From: Lineus longissimus
Lineage: Eukaryota; Nemertea; Pilidiophora; Heteronemertea; Lineidae
Direction: 5' to 3'
DNA length: 64,000 bases
NCBI RefSeq assembly: GCF_910592395.1
Contig: NC_088325.1
Span: 618,001-682,000 of the forward strand
Shown piece by piece: positions 31,349 through 42,501 of this stretch. A program made the position numbers and the translations under genes. The notes under the pieces were generated by a model. The model saw only the letters and a list, made by a program, of their open reading frames with translations. It had not been told where the DNA came from and did not search any database. The number at the start of each line of letters is the position of its first letter. Positions within the stretch are counted from its first letter, which is position 1.

Positions 31349-32932
31349 CTAACATTCATCATCATAGTCATAAAATGGCTGCGTGAACTGGCCGCTCTCA
31401 CGATCTTGCAGAAACTGCTGCTGATGGAACTCGGCCCTCCTTCTTTGATAAGGATGAAGCTCAGGCATCGAGTTCCGACGTTCGTGATGTCGAAACGACG
31501 GCATAAAAGGCCCTGGTCGGTTTTCTTGCATGGACATACCGGAGTAAAAATGATGCGACAGATATTCACGTCTGAATTTGTGTGCGTGCATGGATTTGGT
31601 ACGTTCTCGGGGTTGGCGGCGGAACTCTTGTAAGGCATTACCCACCGGTGTTTCTGTGGGAACACTGAACTGAATGGACCCTTCATGTTGATGTTTCGCC
31701 TGGAAATCACCTGGCATCTCTCCGGGGTAGGTCCTACGTAGGGTAGGTTTATGTCTCGGCTGGAAATCACCTGGCATCTCTCCGGGGTAGGTCCTACGTA
31801 GGGTAGGTTTACGTTTCGGCTGGACATCCGGATAGAATTCCTCAACATCATATTCAAAACCTCCGCTGGGAAGAGATTGCAACACGCCAGGGTTGAACTC
31901 CCCAGGATATCCGCTGGTTCGTCGCGGTTGCAACGCGCCAGGGTTAAATTCCCCAGGATAACCTCCCGACGGTAGTGGTGGCAACGTTTCAGGTTGGAAA
32001 TCCTCAGGGTACCCTTCACTCCGCAAAGGCTGCATAACCCCAGATTGGAAGTCATCGGCAAACCCTCCATACTGCAGCGGTTGCAACAAGCCAGGATGGA
32101 ACTCGGGATCCTCTGAATACCCACCATGCATCAGCGGTTGTGAAGCGCTTCCTGCATTGAAAGCACGTGGAAGATACTTCCTAACGAGACCCACACACAA
32201 GACGTAACAACGAGGTGGATCATAAGGCTCATCAGCGTTGTAACCCGTCCACGGTCTACCGGTACTGAACAGTAACAAAACGGGCTCCTCTGGGCGGTTA
32301 TTCGAATTTATAAAATTTGCAAATCCATCGGCGTTCTGAGCAGTGAATGGGAATCTGTAAGTCTTATCAGATATTTCGTCATGGATTTCTATCTTGGGTT
32401 TTCTTTCCTTCGAAACCGCCGGACAGGCTCCGAGTTGCCCTAAGAAGCATTGAAGGACACCAACAGACGGACAGTCGGTTCCTTTGTTGACGTATTTACA
32501 ATCGATGAGTTTGGTCGGGTGAAATATCTCCTCAATGCTCGATTTCGCCAGAGTCAGCAGGATTGTAAAAAGCGACGAACGATTCTGGGTCTCATACATG
32601 ATATCGAAATTCTGCGGCATCCAGGATATGTCCGGACGATCTACTCTCACGATGTTTGTATCAACAAATCTATCGTCATTCTTGTGCGGCAGTAAAGTGA
32701 CGGCATCTGTGACGCTGGTAAGCAAAGACTCCTTCAGTGCGAATTTGTACCAAAGTCCGATTTCCAAGGGCGTTTCACACTGAAGTGACTTTGTCCTTGC
32801 ATTGGCGAGAGACTCACCAGGATCGAAGGTGACAGGTCGGAGGATTCTGTGACCTATTGGATCGTAGCTAAGGTAGCAGTGGGCTCCATCCCAATTCGTC
32901 TTGGCAATGATGAGAAGCGCCCGGGTATTCAT
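31349..32932 (-). CDS. 527-residue protein: DuOB-like domain plus GYPGEF repeats
   Basis: An intact single coding exon, ATG at 32932-32930 (ACAAGATGA context, in-frame TGA six bases upstream) to TAG at 31351-31349. Residues about 3-255 resemble the dual-OB (DuOB) domain: an opening strand LLIIAK, then GAHCYLSYD..GHRILRPVTF (compare the family's C-I-A-G-I-D...W-I-R-P-V), LEIGLWYKFAL, and a closing strand PPRCYVLCVGLV. This match is from memory of the fold pattern, not a search. Residues about 268-405 are a degenerate Gly/Pro-rich repeat (GGYPGEFNPGALQP and variants, last two units TYPGEMPGDFQ). The rest is His/Arg/Gln-rich and probably disordered. No signal peptide or membrane segment. A 5'-leader intron ends just before the ATG. 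DuOB proteins are best known from prokaryotic conflict and nucleic-acid contexts, so the role here is unknown. Confidence 0.8.
   Translation of the reverse strand: MNTRALLIIAKTNWDGAHCYLSYDPIGHRILRPVTFDPGESLANARTKSLQCETPLEIGLWYKFALKESLLTSVTDAVTLLPHKNDDRFVDTNIVRVDRPDISWMPQNFDIMYETQNRSSLFTILLTLAKSSIEEIFHPTKLIDCKYVNKGTDCPSVGVLQCFLGQLGACPAVSKERKPKIEIHDEISDKTYRFPFTAQNADGFANFINSNNRPEEPVLLLFSTGRPWTGYNADEPYDPPRCYVLCVGLVRKYLPRAFNAGSASQPLMHGGYSEDPEFHPGLLQPLQYGGFADDFQSGVMQPLRSEGYPEDFQPETLPPLPSGGYPGEFNPGALQPRRTSGYPGEFNPGVLQSLPSGGFEYDVEEFYPDVQPKRKPTLRRTYPGEMPGDFQPRHKPTLRRTYPGEMPGDFQAKHQHEGSIQFSVPTETPVGNALQEFRRQPRERTKSMHAHKFRREYLSHHFYSGMSMQENRPGPFMPSFRHHERRNSMPELHPYQRRRAEFHQQQFLQDRESGQFTQPFYDYDDEC
31697..31815 (-). 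repeat. in-frame 60-bp duplication inside the DuOB-like gene
   Basis: Two adjacent 60-bp units, each containing TGGAAATCACCTGGCATCTC and GGTCCTACGTAGGGTAGGTT on the plus strand, are nearly identical. The protein repeats KPTLRRTYPGEMPGDFQ. The DNA identity is higher than among the other repeat units, so this duplication is recent. Confidence 0.9.
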
Positions 32933-33446
32933 CTTGTGTCAGAATAACCCTGCAAGTAAAAGATAGACTTTTTTGAGGCGATGTCACTCAAACGAGCATG
33001 CCGTCACTCAAAGGGGTCACTTGCTGTGAACAAAAACTGATTTTCAAGATGGTCCCTGGAGAGCAGGAAGTAGGTCAAATCGTGGAAACAAAAAGTATCT
33101 CCGGGCATATTGCCGTAAGATACCATCATGCTTAGTTTCAGCCATCTAGCCACAGCGGTAAAGAAGCCTGCTCCATGGACAGATTACGGTGGACGACGAC
33201 ACCACCCTGGTATCGTATAAGCTCCCGAAAGGTGAGCTAAAAAGCCTATAAAAATAACTGCGGGTTATTTTGGAAAAGTAAATTAAATAAATTTTAGTCA
33301 TATAAAGAAGTTTTATTGAGACAGGATTAAAAGTTTCAAGTTAAGTCTTTGTCAGTGTTGATTTATTTGCAGAACCTTTCAGGCAGGTCACACACAATGT
33401 CGATGGGGCCATGCACTATGCAGACAACTGCTATGAGGGTAAGGCA

Positions 33447-33600
33447 CAGTAGAACCTCCTTTAGTGGACACCTCTATTAGCAGGACAGCTCCCTATAAGG
33501 GACACTGGTTTTGCTCCCATATTGGTTGTTTCCATTGATTCAATTTCACCTCTGTAATCAGGACACATCTCTTTTAAGGACGGCATTTGTCAGGCCGGAA
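33447..33600. mobile_element. truncated pogo/Tc1-like MITE
   Basis: CAGTAGAACCTCCTTTAGTG, GGACACCTCTATTAGCAGGA, then CCCATATTGGTTGTTTCCAT and TCAGGACACATCTC follow the order of the element at 16907-17064. The right inverted end is missing. Confidence 0.65.
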
Positions 33601-33869
33601 GAAAACAATTCACAAAGTGTAATTTTGCCTCCCCCAACCAGAGAGAGACTTGCCCCCCCCCGACCAAAAACGTATGCCCCTGGTAGAGTAGCCATAGGTT
33701 TCCCAGGACTGTGCAGGTGACCAAATCATAAACATTAAGCTTAGTGACATTTGTAAGCATATACATGTATAAGACACGCAGATGTGACAGTCACACACTT
33801 TGCTCTCAGTCTTAGGATCACAGTAGAAGCTCACGATGACAAGAGTGGGTGAAAAGACGAGTCACTCAC

Positions 33870-33943
33870 CTTGATTTTGGAAGAGAGGCAGGCCAGTATC
33901 ATTCACTATGAAGACCTACTGTAACTCTCAACATGAGATGCAC
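33870..33943 (-). other. non-coding leader exon of the DuOB-like gene, with uORF
   Basis: A 74-nt stretch with strong borders: acceptor TTCTCTTTCTTCAG (AG at 33945-33944) and donor GTGAGT (33869-33864). Splicing it to the acceptor CTTTTACTTGCAG at 32951-32950 puts it 17 nt before the ATG of the 527-residue frame, with an in-frame TGA between, so it can only be leader. It holds a complete 11-codon upstream frame (ATG 33934-33932, TGA 33901-33899), which may dampen translation. The presence of an acceptor implies at least one further upstream exon. Confidence 0.6.
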
Positions 33944-36900
33944 CTGAAGAAAGAGAACAGCCATTAGGCCTACACACTGGATGTTGGTGTTTACTCAGTG
34001 AACACTGTACCAACAGGTGTAAATTCATACACGCAGTTTTCTCCACAGGATTTTCTCAAAGTAGGGTGGTATCCTTGATACTCAAGAAGCTTTGCCACTG
34101 TGCAACAGGTAGAGTGGCCAGCAATTTAAGGTAGGTGGCCATTAGAAATCATTTTTTACCAAATTTGAGAGCATGGTAGTGTGACTGCTTCCAAAGTAGG
34201 GTGCTAAGTTGTCATGCGACGCCCCAACAAATGGCCTTGTGGAGAGCACTGACATGATTGACTGATTCAGTGATTGCATTCAGGCCAGCTAACGTACCCA
34301 GAAATCAAAGTGGATTTCTTTCCCCTTGAGAGAGAACCTCAGAGAGAGAGTCAGTAGATCCTGGGACGTGAGCCTAGGAACTCCCTGAAGAGTAGGCAGA
34401 AGGAAAATAAAGAGTGTCAATCATCGTAGTGTCCATTTGAGCAGTTCCCCTAACACAACTACAAATGTAGGCTACAATACATACAAATATACATGTGTTC
34501 CTAACAGGCCACCGTATAAATCAGAACAAACTCATCAACTCCGAAATTCCTTTCGGTTTTACCTCGCATTATCAATCTATGCTGGAATCCTACACGGTAT
34601 GCTACCAAATACGGCACAAGCATTCGATGTAATGTCATGATGTTACAATCCCGTGACACGGATCTGGAGACACAATGCAAATTCATCTCCTTCACCAAAT
34701 ATGCAAGTTGCCATTCGCCAGCCCCATGCGAACTCCTCGTTTTGTCTGTACCCATTCACATGCCACCACAATTGAAACATAAAATACAGCCAGACGTAGT
34801 AGACTTGCTGCGCAATATTGAGGCGACTATATGAATATTGGTCGTTAATCACACTTCCCAATGAATTTGCCGATAAATTCAGCACTTACGCCTAAAAATC
34901 GATAAAGTTTGGGAACATTTTGGAGTGAAACCCGCAAAAACGTTGTTGATGTCGTCAAATTGACCTCATTCCAGATAGACCGACATCATGGACCAAGTTA
35001 AAAAACTAGGTGAGCGGGAGTGCACACAGGTACCCTACATACCCCCGTCTGTTAATTTACACTCCTGTGACCATAGAACTTTAGAGGGACGATTGTGTGC
35101 CAGGGTCTGCTAGATCATTGATCGCATTCCACTAGAGATGATCTGTCAATCGAAGGCCTGATCCCCCCCCCCCCCGCCCAGTAAGATCTGGTCAATCATA
35201 CCCGAGTCCAGATGGGTAGTGAGGGCACAGACATGTGGAAATAAGAGCTCAATACCCCCCCCCCCCCCAATTGACTGACAAACACACGCACGGGCACACA
35301 CCCACACACGTCCCCCCCCCCCCTCCCCCGCTGACAATAACATAACGTAAAATAATGTCACACGTGCCTGTCGTGAAGTGAGAGTGAACCCTCGGCCGCG
35401 TAGTCAAGTGAAGACTGGTACTTCTCCTTTTTCCAAAACTCCCTCTGACATGGTTCAAAGGCACGTAAGAAGAAGAGCAATCCCTTCCACTGACAACACA
35501 CATTTCCACGTTCCAGTAGGCAGCCTAGCTATCTCTCTACTGAAACGCATGGGGACATACCTGACTATCCTCATCCTGGCACCAGTTGTTTTCAATACCG
35601 GTATCTCGATTGACGTAGGAATCACTAGGAGAAACAAAGACAAACTATCCGTGGTGATGATGTATGTGGAAGTGGAACGCAGGTTTAGATCACGGCAGCC
35701 GAAGGCTGTGTTGGCCTATGTGCGGTCGAGACACCTGGCATGAGAGTATAGGCCTAACACCAAGTTCTGTACATACGTGTATTGTATAGACCTTTGCCTA
35801 TGCCAATTATATAACCCCTGACATATCAAGTGCTGAATGGTAATGCAGTAGGCCAATAGGTCTACATACCAGCAGGTCATGGCTATCAGCTTATAACAGG
35901 CGCGGGAAAACACTGAGCTCAACGCTCCACCTGGTATAATTGATTTATCTGGATCACAGGGACATGAAGGGCCCTACGTTCTGATTTCCTCAGGATGACG
36001 TTATGTTGCAAGCCAAGCAGTGACATGTTGTGTGTTGAGCCTTTCCGCTTCCGTCACACGCTCCGACTCGTGGTCGATCAGCTCAGTCGATGGCCAGAAT
36101 TTGAACCACAGCACCAGTTTCTGCCAGTTACTTAGCCGACAACAGAACAGTTGGACAATTATTGGACTAATTTTACATTCACAAGTTTGAAATCTCACAG
36201 ATAGCTGGAGTGTAGACCCCGCTACGATACGACACACACTTATTTCATGTATGACGAACGTTTCGACTTAATGATGTGCTTAAAGGTTGTGCTTCCATAC
36301 ACGTTTCGTTGCGGATTTATACATGTAGGGTACAAGACAGTTGTAGCAAGCGGGTGTTAGCGTGGCTGGGGATTGTAAAGCAGGGGCACGCGAAGGTGTC
36401 ACCTCTTGACATGACCCAACGAACTGAAAACGCACTTCCAGGCTGGGAGACCCAAGACCAGTGATGCGCACGCGCATTCGGTCTGCCAAGCCTGTTTCTG
36501 TTGTCAGACCAATCAGTAAATAAACAAATTAATCATTCAATCATTCGATCAATTACTCAATCAATCACGGGGACCTATGCCAACCTGCGTTATCGTCTCA
36601 ACCGTTGAAGGTTCAGTTCCCCTCTGCCCGTCAGATGGCGACAACGGTGTTTCGCAGCCGCTCAACCCGCTAGCTCTTGTGAGGTGCATGATAATCAAAG
36701 CATTGTTTTGGATACCACCGGTGGTCTATTAGCATAATCATGTTTCGGATACCGGTACATAGGTTGACTCTGATCACCGAGTAGTCAGTTTCGGGGCACA
36801 GAGACACTCCAGCCATGTTCGACAGTCGAACATGTTGAAGATGTCCGACGCCCCGTGTGTCATTGTTTTTCACCAGAGATGGAGCTGCGGTGCATAACCA

Positions 36901-37141
36901 TCCTCACCATCAGCACAAATCAATACCAGTGACATTGCTTTGGAAAATACACATTCTACTAAATAGATGTGGCAAATGGCACCAGGCGGCGAGGTGGAAT
37001 ATTGATGAGTTTTCGCGGGAACTCGACACATGCGCAGTATAATCCGTCGAGCAAGACGCATGGTGCGTTCTGAGAGCAAACACGCGCGGATTTATTTGTA
37101 AAATCATTCCAGTTCGGATTATCAGTCCATGGACACTTAAA
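33944..37141. other. intergenic; homopolymer tracts
   Basis: No gene was recognised. Three long C tracts lie at about 35162-35176, 35255-35269 and 35312-35332, with CACACA-type sequence between, in a 170-bp block. The 200 bp before 37142 are GC-richer, with ATGCGCAGTATAAT and CGCGCGG phrases that would suit a promoter of the plus-strand exon, but no element can be proved. Confidence 0.4.
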
Positions 37142-37199
37142 ATGGAGAGGAATATATTTTGGATATGTTTGCTGGCGTTCATGGCTTTAACTATAGAAG
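37142..37199 (+). CDS. signal-peptide exon of an unidentified secreted or membrane protein
   Basis: ATG at 37142-37144 in a strong context (AAAATGG) opens 19 codons, MERNIFWICLLAFMALTIE, plus one G, then a perfect donor GTAAGT (37200-37205). The sequence has the shape of a secretory signal peptide: charged start, hydrophobic core, small residues before the end. Phase 1 introns just after a signal peptide are common in secreted and adhesion proteins. No following exon was identified, so the gene is unnamed and could extend far to the right. The only evidence is start context, composition and donor. Confidence 0.5.
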
Positions 37200-37205
37200 G
37201 TAAGT

Positions 37206-40200
37206 AGGCTTTATAATTGCTGCTGTGTGCTTTATTCACGTTTTCTTGGCGAGCTTGTCATTGCTTGTCAGAATCGGCGCGTCATCTCCCGTCTCTGCTG
37301 GCAGACGCCGGTCGGTGTCAACCAGGCGGTTGACTGACATCTGTCTCCGTCTCCAAAAAATATCATTTTTTAAAAATTTGATTGCTTATAATCTATTGTT
37401 TAACATGGAGGAAGGTAAACGGTATGGCATTGATAGTGGCAACACGGATTGGTAAGGTCACTGTGAAACCGTAGTAGCCTCATTTGGTGAGTGCAATCAT
37501 TCGGTCAGTTTTTTGAGGAGGGTGACTAAAAATCCAACCTTTTCACAGACGTAAAATCATCGCTGTTGTTTGAATCATTATATCAGCGAGAAAAACATCA
37601 GGAATCGAACAATATCCCGATATTATCTTGACGTTTGCTGTAAATAACTTCAAAAAATCGATTTGTCGAAGCTGTGTTACCGTATGTCAGCGTATACATC
37701 GCTATTCATATGTCAATACGTGGTCTGAATCCCACTGTACACGTTCACATGATGAAGCTTTATACCTTGATCCAAACTCATTTTTCACACCAGCCTGGCG
37801 CCACAACAATTCGCGGCAAAATATTCATATACATACAATGCGTGTTAATTTGAACGCAGAGGTGAAAATGAAGCGCTATAGCACGTGCGGCGCCTGATTG
37901 TGCATGGTTTGCATGAGACGGTGTACAGAACATTTAATTCCCTTGAGAAGAAGTCCTACCCTATTGTTCAATCGTTGTTCATGGAACTCCGCGCGTAATA
38001 GTAGTGTGGTGGTGTGGTCCTATAATGTATCACGTCTTTGTGGAGAATGCTTTAGATTATGATCGTGTAATAGAACCGCCGTCTGATGTCTCCGGCCCTT
38101 ACGAGAACGTGTGTGTCTTCAACTCAAACCCCCAAACTCCCATCAGGAGCGTAGCAAGGCTCGGGGGGGGGGTTACGCTTTTTCAATTTTTCGGCCAACA
38201 TCATGGTCCAAAATATTTTTGGCGACTTCTGGTGGATATTAGCCCCTGCCCCCCCCTCGCTATAGCTACATGCACGCCCCTTTACACACGTAGCATATCA
38301 TTTGGTGGTAATGTATATCTAAATTGCCTATCCTCCCCAAAGGTATTCATACTTTTAGTATACGAAAACGCCATAAAACAGCTTTATTTGAAATAATCAT
38401 TTCCCTACATACATTGACATCAGGACATGACCTACTCTCGTCAGGCTACTAGTATTTACGATCATGGAGGTCCGTGTTACGACCTATCTTATTCATATTC
38501 ATAATGGAATATTTGTCAAAATACTCCATAAAGAACCCATGCATTCCTCAACTGACAAATCCACTGCCAAGTGTCAATAGTTTTAGGTTACTTTTTTCAG
38601 CGCGGCTCAGATATATGCCAGCCGAGTCGTCTTCTTTCAGAGACACGTTCTAGTTGAATTGGCGGTGCCTTTTCACAGTTGTTGGTATACTGTATGATAT
38701 GCCCAGGTGTCAAAGGGATCATCTCAAAATTACTTGATGCCACGAAAGACGATAGGCAGAAAACACTGCCGAGTGATGTCACGAGTCAACACACTTCAGT
38801 TTGGACCACGCCAGAAGCGATCGGAGATCCATAAACCTCAGTTAATGCACCGCGCTCACGACAAGGCCAGGCCCAGTTGCCAAATCGGCGTTAAAGACGA
38901 ACGCCAGCGTTAGCTCTAAGAAGCGTTTTTTCCTCAGCATGCAGTTACCATTGTTACATAAAATATACTAATCTATGACTAAGACTCAAATAATCGAACG
39001 GCCCCAACACTAATAAATCCCGTTTAATAAAAAATTAACGTATTTTGTAAGTTATTTACGACGCAGGAATGGTCGTCGTAGGAATTCTCCAGTTTAATCC
39101 CATTCCCAAACATGTTGGCACGTATTTATTTTTGGCAGACTGGTACCTTTATCCACCGTCGTTTCTGCACAGCGAAAGTAGTTTTTCCTATTTTGCTGTA
39201 CCACCAATAAAATCAATGTGCACGAACGGTTTACCTCCGTAATGCAACACAAAACATTTTCCATCTCGTACTGCCTTCAAATGATCCTGGTAGTGGTGAA
39301 AGATGCCAGATTCTTATTATGCCAGATTCTTATTATCAGGGTTAGAGTACTTAGGCTGTGGCCTTGAGCAGCGCTCTGAATTACTTCAAATGAGTGCTGT
39401 ATCTCGCTGTATCTTTGGCACTTGGTCCAAACATTTCATGGCTTCTTCAGATTCAAAGCAGTCCACCAGACTCTGTTTAACATCGAGCTCGTACAATGTG
39501 ATACATGTAGACATTCAGGTTTGCATTTCGGGTGTTTTGCGAAAACTCGCTATTTGATGCCGAATGAAACTCGCCAAGTCTCGAAACTCTGCATATTAGA
39601 CACCAGAAGATGACCAGTTTGAACCCCCTAGCTCCGGACTTAAGTCTCCCTCTAAGGTGGGCTGGGACTTGTTCAGGGAGGGTAAATATAGCCTAGCACA
39701 TAGCAAAACTATCCACATGCTATGGATGGGTTAAACCATTATATCACCATAGAATGGGACCATTCGCATGATAAACAAAATCAATATGTTTTTATTCCGT
39801 CTTGCGTTCATATTTTGTATCACACCATCTGGAGCCAGGTTCCCGGGTGCGACGTCCAGACAGCATTAACATATCATAGAATTATGATTTTTTTTCTCCT
39901 TTTTCGTTCTGTCGATAATACATTGTAATTATATAGTTGAATGAGGTGAGCTCGACTTCGGCCATATTAGGCGCGGAGCATGATTGATTTTTACACATCA
40001 AGCTTCAGGCAATTATGAAAAACGCCATTAGTTTTCTGTCTAATTCATCTCATAATTTGTCATCATTTATGGATATTGGCGTTTAATAAGCCTTAACACA
40101 GACGCGTACTCATTGAACAGGAGACTAAAACGCCTCGTAGACAAGCAACAAGAGCGCTCCGACCTGCGATTTAAATCGCATGCGACGAAAATCGCTCGTT

Positions 40201-40436
40201 TGTGGTTGTCATAGCAGCGATCTGCGGGTCAGTATCAAACCGAGTGATAAAAGGGTTTCACCCGCAGACGAGAGATCGTCGCACAGAGCAGCGATTATAA
40301 TCATAGGTAGTTGCGATTTACATTACTCGTTTGCGCGGCGCCTTAGCATGTTCCTTGTTGGCCATGATTCTGATTGAAGACAAAAAAACCCATTGCCATT
40401 ACGATTATTTACCATTGTTGATTTGGGCCTACCGAC
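37206..40436. other. no supported feature
   Basis: Open frames are short and unconvincing. A fragment CGCCAGCGTTAG near 38902 resembles the GGCCCGGTTGTTCAAA MITE family. Short G and C runs occur at about 38163 and 38251. Confidence 0.4.
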
Positions 40437-40590
40437 TCCCATAAAAACGCGTTTCGTGGGGGTCGATGTCATCAGGATTTCCCCGGATATCTCCTTGATA
40501 AAACAGTAGAACGATGGAAATAAAGGCCTTGGTGCGTACGCTCTTTGCTTAGAGACAACAGACCGTGTATTGGGCTGGGCCTGCATGAAT
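40437..40590 (-). repeat. dispersed repeat, copy E
   Basis: Minus-strand copy: (plus) TTTCGTGGGGGTCGATGTCA, CTCCTTGATAAAACAGTAGA and GACAACAGACCGTGTATTGG, GCTGGGCCTG. The overlapping 141-codon open frame is explained by this repeat. Confidence 0.72.
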
Positions 40591-41198
40591 TCCTTTAACT
40601 GCGGGTAAGGGAAAAGATGCGTAGTGGCTTCGTCCAAGGAAAGGCCACCACGAGCCATCAAAACCTCTGATTGGGCCTGATACCTGACTTGGCGAATCGG
40701 CACGGGGTTAACCATGGTGCCTTGGTGGCCCAACTGACTGGGACACAAGCATGTGAACGTACAAGAATACGTAAACGCCCTATTTCAACGGTCCGCCCAC
40801 ATCCCACACACTGCACTACAAGGCGAACTGGAGCCCTATTATACTGCTATCTATAACCTTTTTCAATCTTACAATGCTGTTTAATCCATAAACTGGTAAT
40901 TTATAGAACTAGGCCGAGAAAAAAACCGTCACACGGCTGTGCAAGTGGTGTGAAATCATTGATATACGGAGCCGATCTTTTAATGGCCTCCTCGACACGA
41001 TGAGAGATGGTTTATCAGGTCAGGAGCTGTATAAACCACTTTCCTCTCGCGAGTCCAAACAATTCTCTAAAAAGTTAGATGTCAACAACGAGAGTGGAAT
41101 TCTTGGCCTTGATGGAAGACAGTTTATAAACCTGTCACTCAGGCCTGAGGGTAAAACAGCTTTTGGTCGCCCACAGGCATCCACGGAATCTGCATTTG

Positions 41199-41230
41199 AA
41201 CCCCCCCCCCCCCCCCACACACACACACAA
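41199..41230. repeat. C tract followed by (AC)n
   Basis: A C run of about 17 flows directly into CACACACACACACAAG. The same arrangement (C run, then CA repeat) occurs at 61121-61143. Confidence 0.9.
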
Positions 41231-41335
41231 GAAATCTTAAAGCGTTTTTTGACATTTCTACACTTACTCCGGATGAGTTGCAGCTGTGAAGAGCTAGTGC
41301 TCCGTGCTTTGCGGGCAGCCGCCCAAACGTCAAGG

Positions 41336-41514
41336 GTCTGGTTGGCCGAAACACGTCGCTAACGCTGGCGTTAACTTAACCAGAGTCTTTCAAGTAAATA
41401 ACTTATTTGAAAGACTCTGACATAGCTTGGTGTTATCTCCTAAGTCCTTTAGACCTTACGCCCAGTTAAGTTAATGCCGGCGTTAGTGGCAGACTTGCTT
41501 TGAACAACCAGGCA
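41336..41514. mobile_element. MITE-like element with inserted hairpin
   Basis: A member of the GGCCCGGTTGTTCAAA family (CGCTAACGCTGGCGTTAACT at left, GAACAACCAGGC at right, TTATCTCCTAAG in the centre). It carries a 37-bp palindrome, AGAGTCTTTCAA / TTGAAAGACTCT, at about 41384-41420. A similar hairpin phrase occurs near 56150 (AGAGTCTTTCAAACAA). Confidence 0.7.
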
Positions 41515-42381
41515 CAGGAGTAGAAAGTGCTCTTCGCTTTCGTTTGGCGTCAAAGTAAACTATGAAAGCCTTGAGAACAATCGGAGCGTTTCGGTCTCGC
41601 GGGGTCAGAGGAGTATAATGTTTTCCAGGAAGCGAACAGATTGATTCAAAGGTCGGCCCCCCGCATCACTCTCGCTTATTTGCAAGCAAGGAAAAGCACT
41701 TTTAGAATGCAAACCGGGATAGACGTTGATGTTATACTTTATAGCTCATCATCTGTCAGTGAGGAACTGAATTATCAGGCAAGCTGTCTGCACTTAAGAG
41801 CTACGGTAAACACGCCTAATTGATAGATAATAGGTTTGGTGGTATGTTTTGTCACGATACATGGTTTTCGGCATAACTTACCTCTATAATCTACTTGTGT
41901 TCCGTCTTCAACAAATCAACTCGCAGGTCGAGTGCGGCGGAGCTGTTCAAATTACACCCCTGAAACAGTCTGGTAGGCCTACTTGTCTGGGCAGCCAGCC
42001 TCGATCCAGGCATTGTCTTTGCATGTCTTCAGCAATAGAATACACCGAACGTAAGCCTCTTGAACGAGGCCGAATGAAACAAAACCTGAGTAAAAACGAA
42101 AAATGCTTGTAGCAGTATTAAAAGAGTCCGTTGATTCGCAATTCATGATTTCATGTTTTGATTGATAGATAAAAGTAAGTTATGATGGAGCTAACTGTTT
42201 AAAATTAGACTGCACGTTCTGAAAATTGGGCTAATCAAAAGTGAGATGAATGTAATTGAAATTAAACATGTACGAATAAATGGGATTTGCTGGAATGCAA
42301 GTCGAATGCAAGACCCGACTCATGCTGCTAAATCACCATGACACCCATCGTGTAGAGAGTGATGGCTTTGGCTGGAGACAT

Positions 42382-42501
42382 TGGGTGATATGAATAAAGA
42401 GTAGTAAATGCTTTTATCTAAAACTCCATGTACATTTACACTTGGTCTTTCTGTACAAAATTGAAGTAAAAGCATTTGCTAGCCTTTATTCATATCACCC
42501 A
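42382..42501. mobile_element. 120-bp MITE with TGGGTGATA ends
   Basis: Second copy of the element at 29105-29224, the same length: TGGGTGATATGAATAAAGAG at left, CCTTTATTCATATCACCCA at right, AACTCCATGTACATTTACAC in the middle. Confidence 0.9.

Noticed and set aside
31309-32127. 272-codon minus frame in another phase
   Set aside because: Shadow of the 527-codon frame; it is open because of the repetitive tail and lacks a good start.
40323-40748. 141-codon minus frame
   Set aside because: Largely covered by dispersed repeat copy E and carries no recognised motif.
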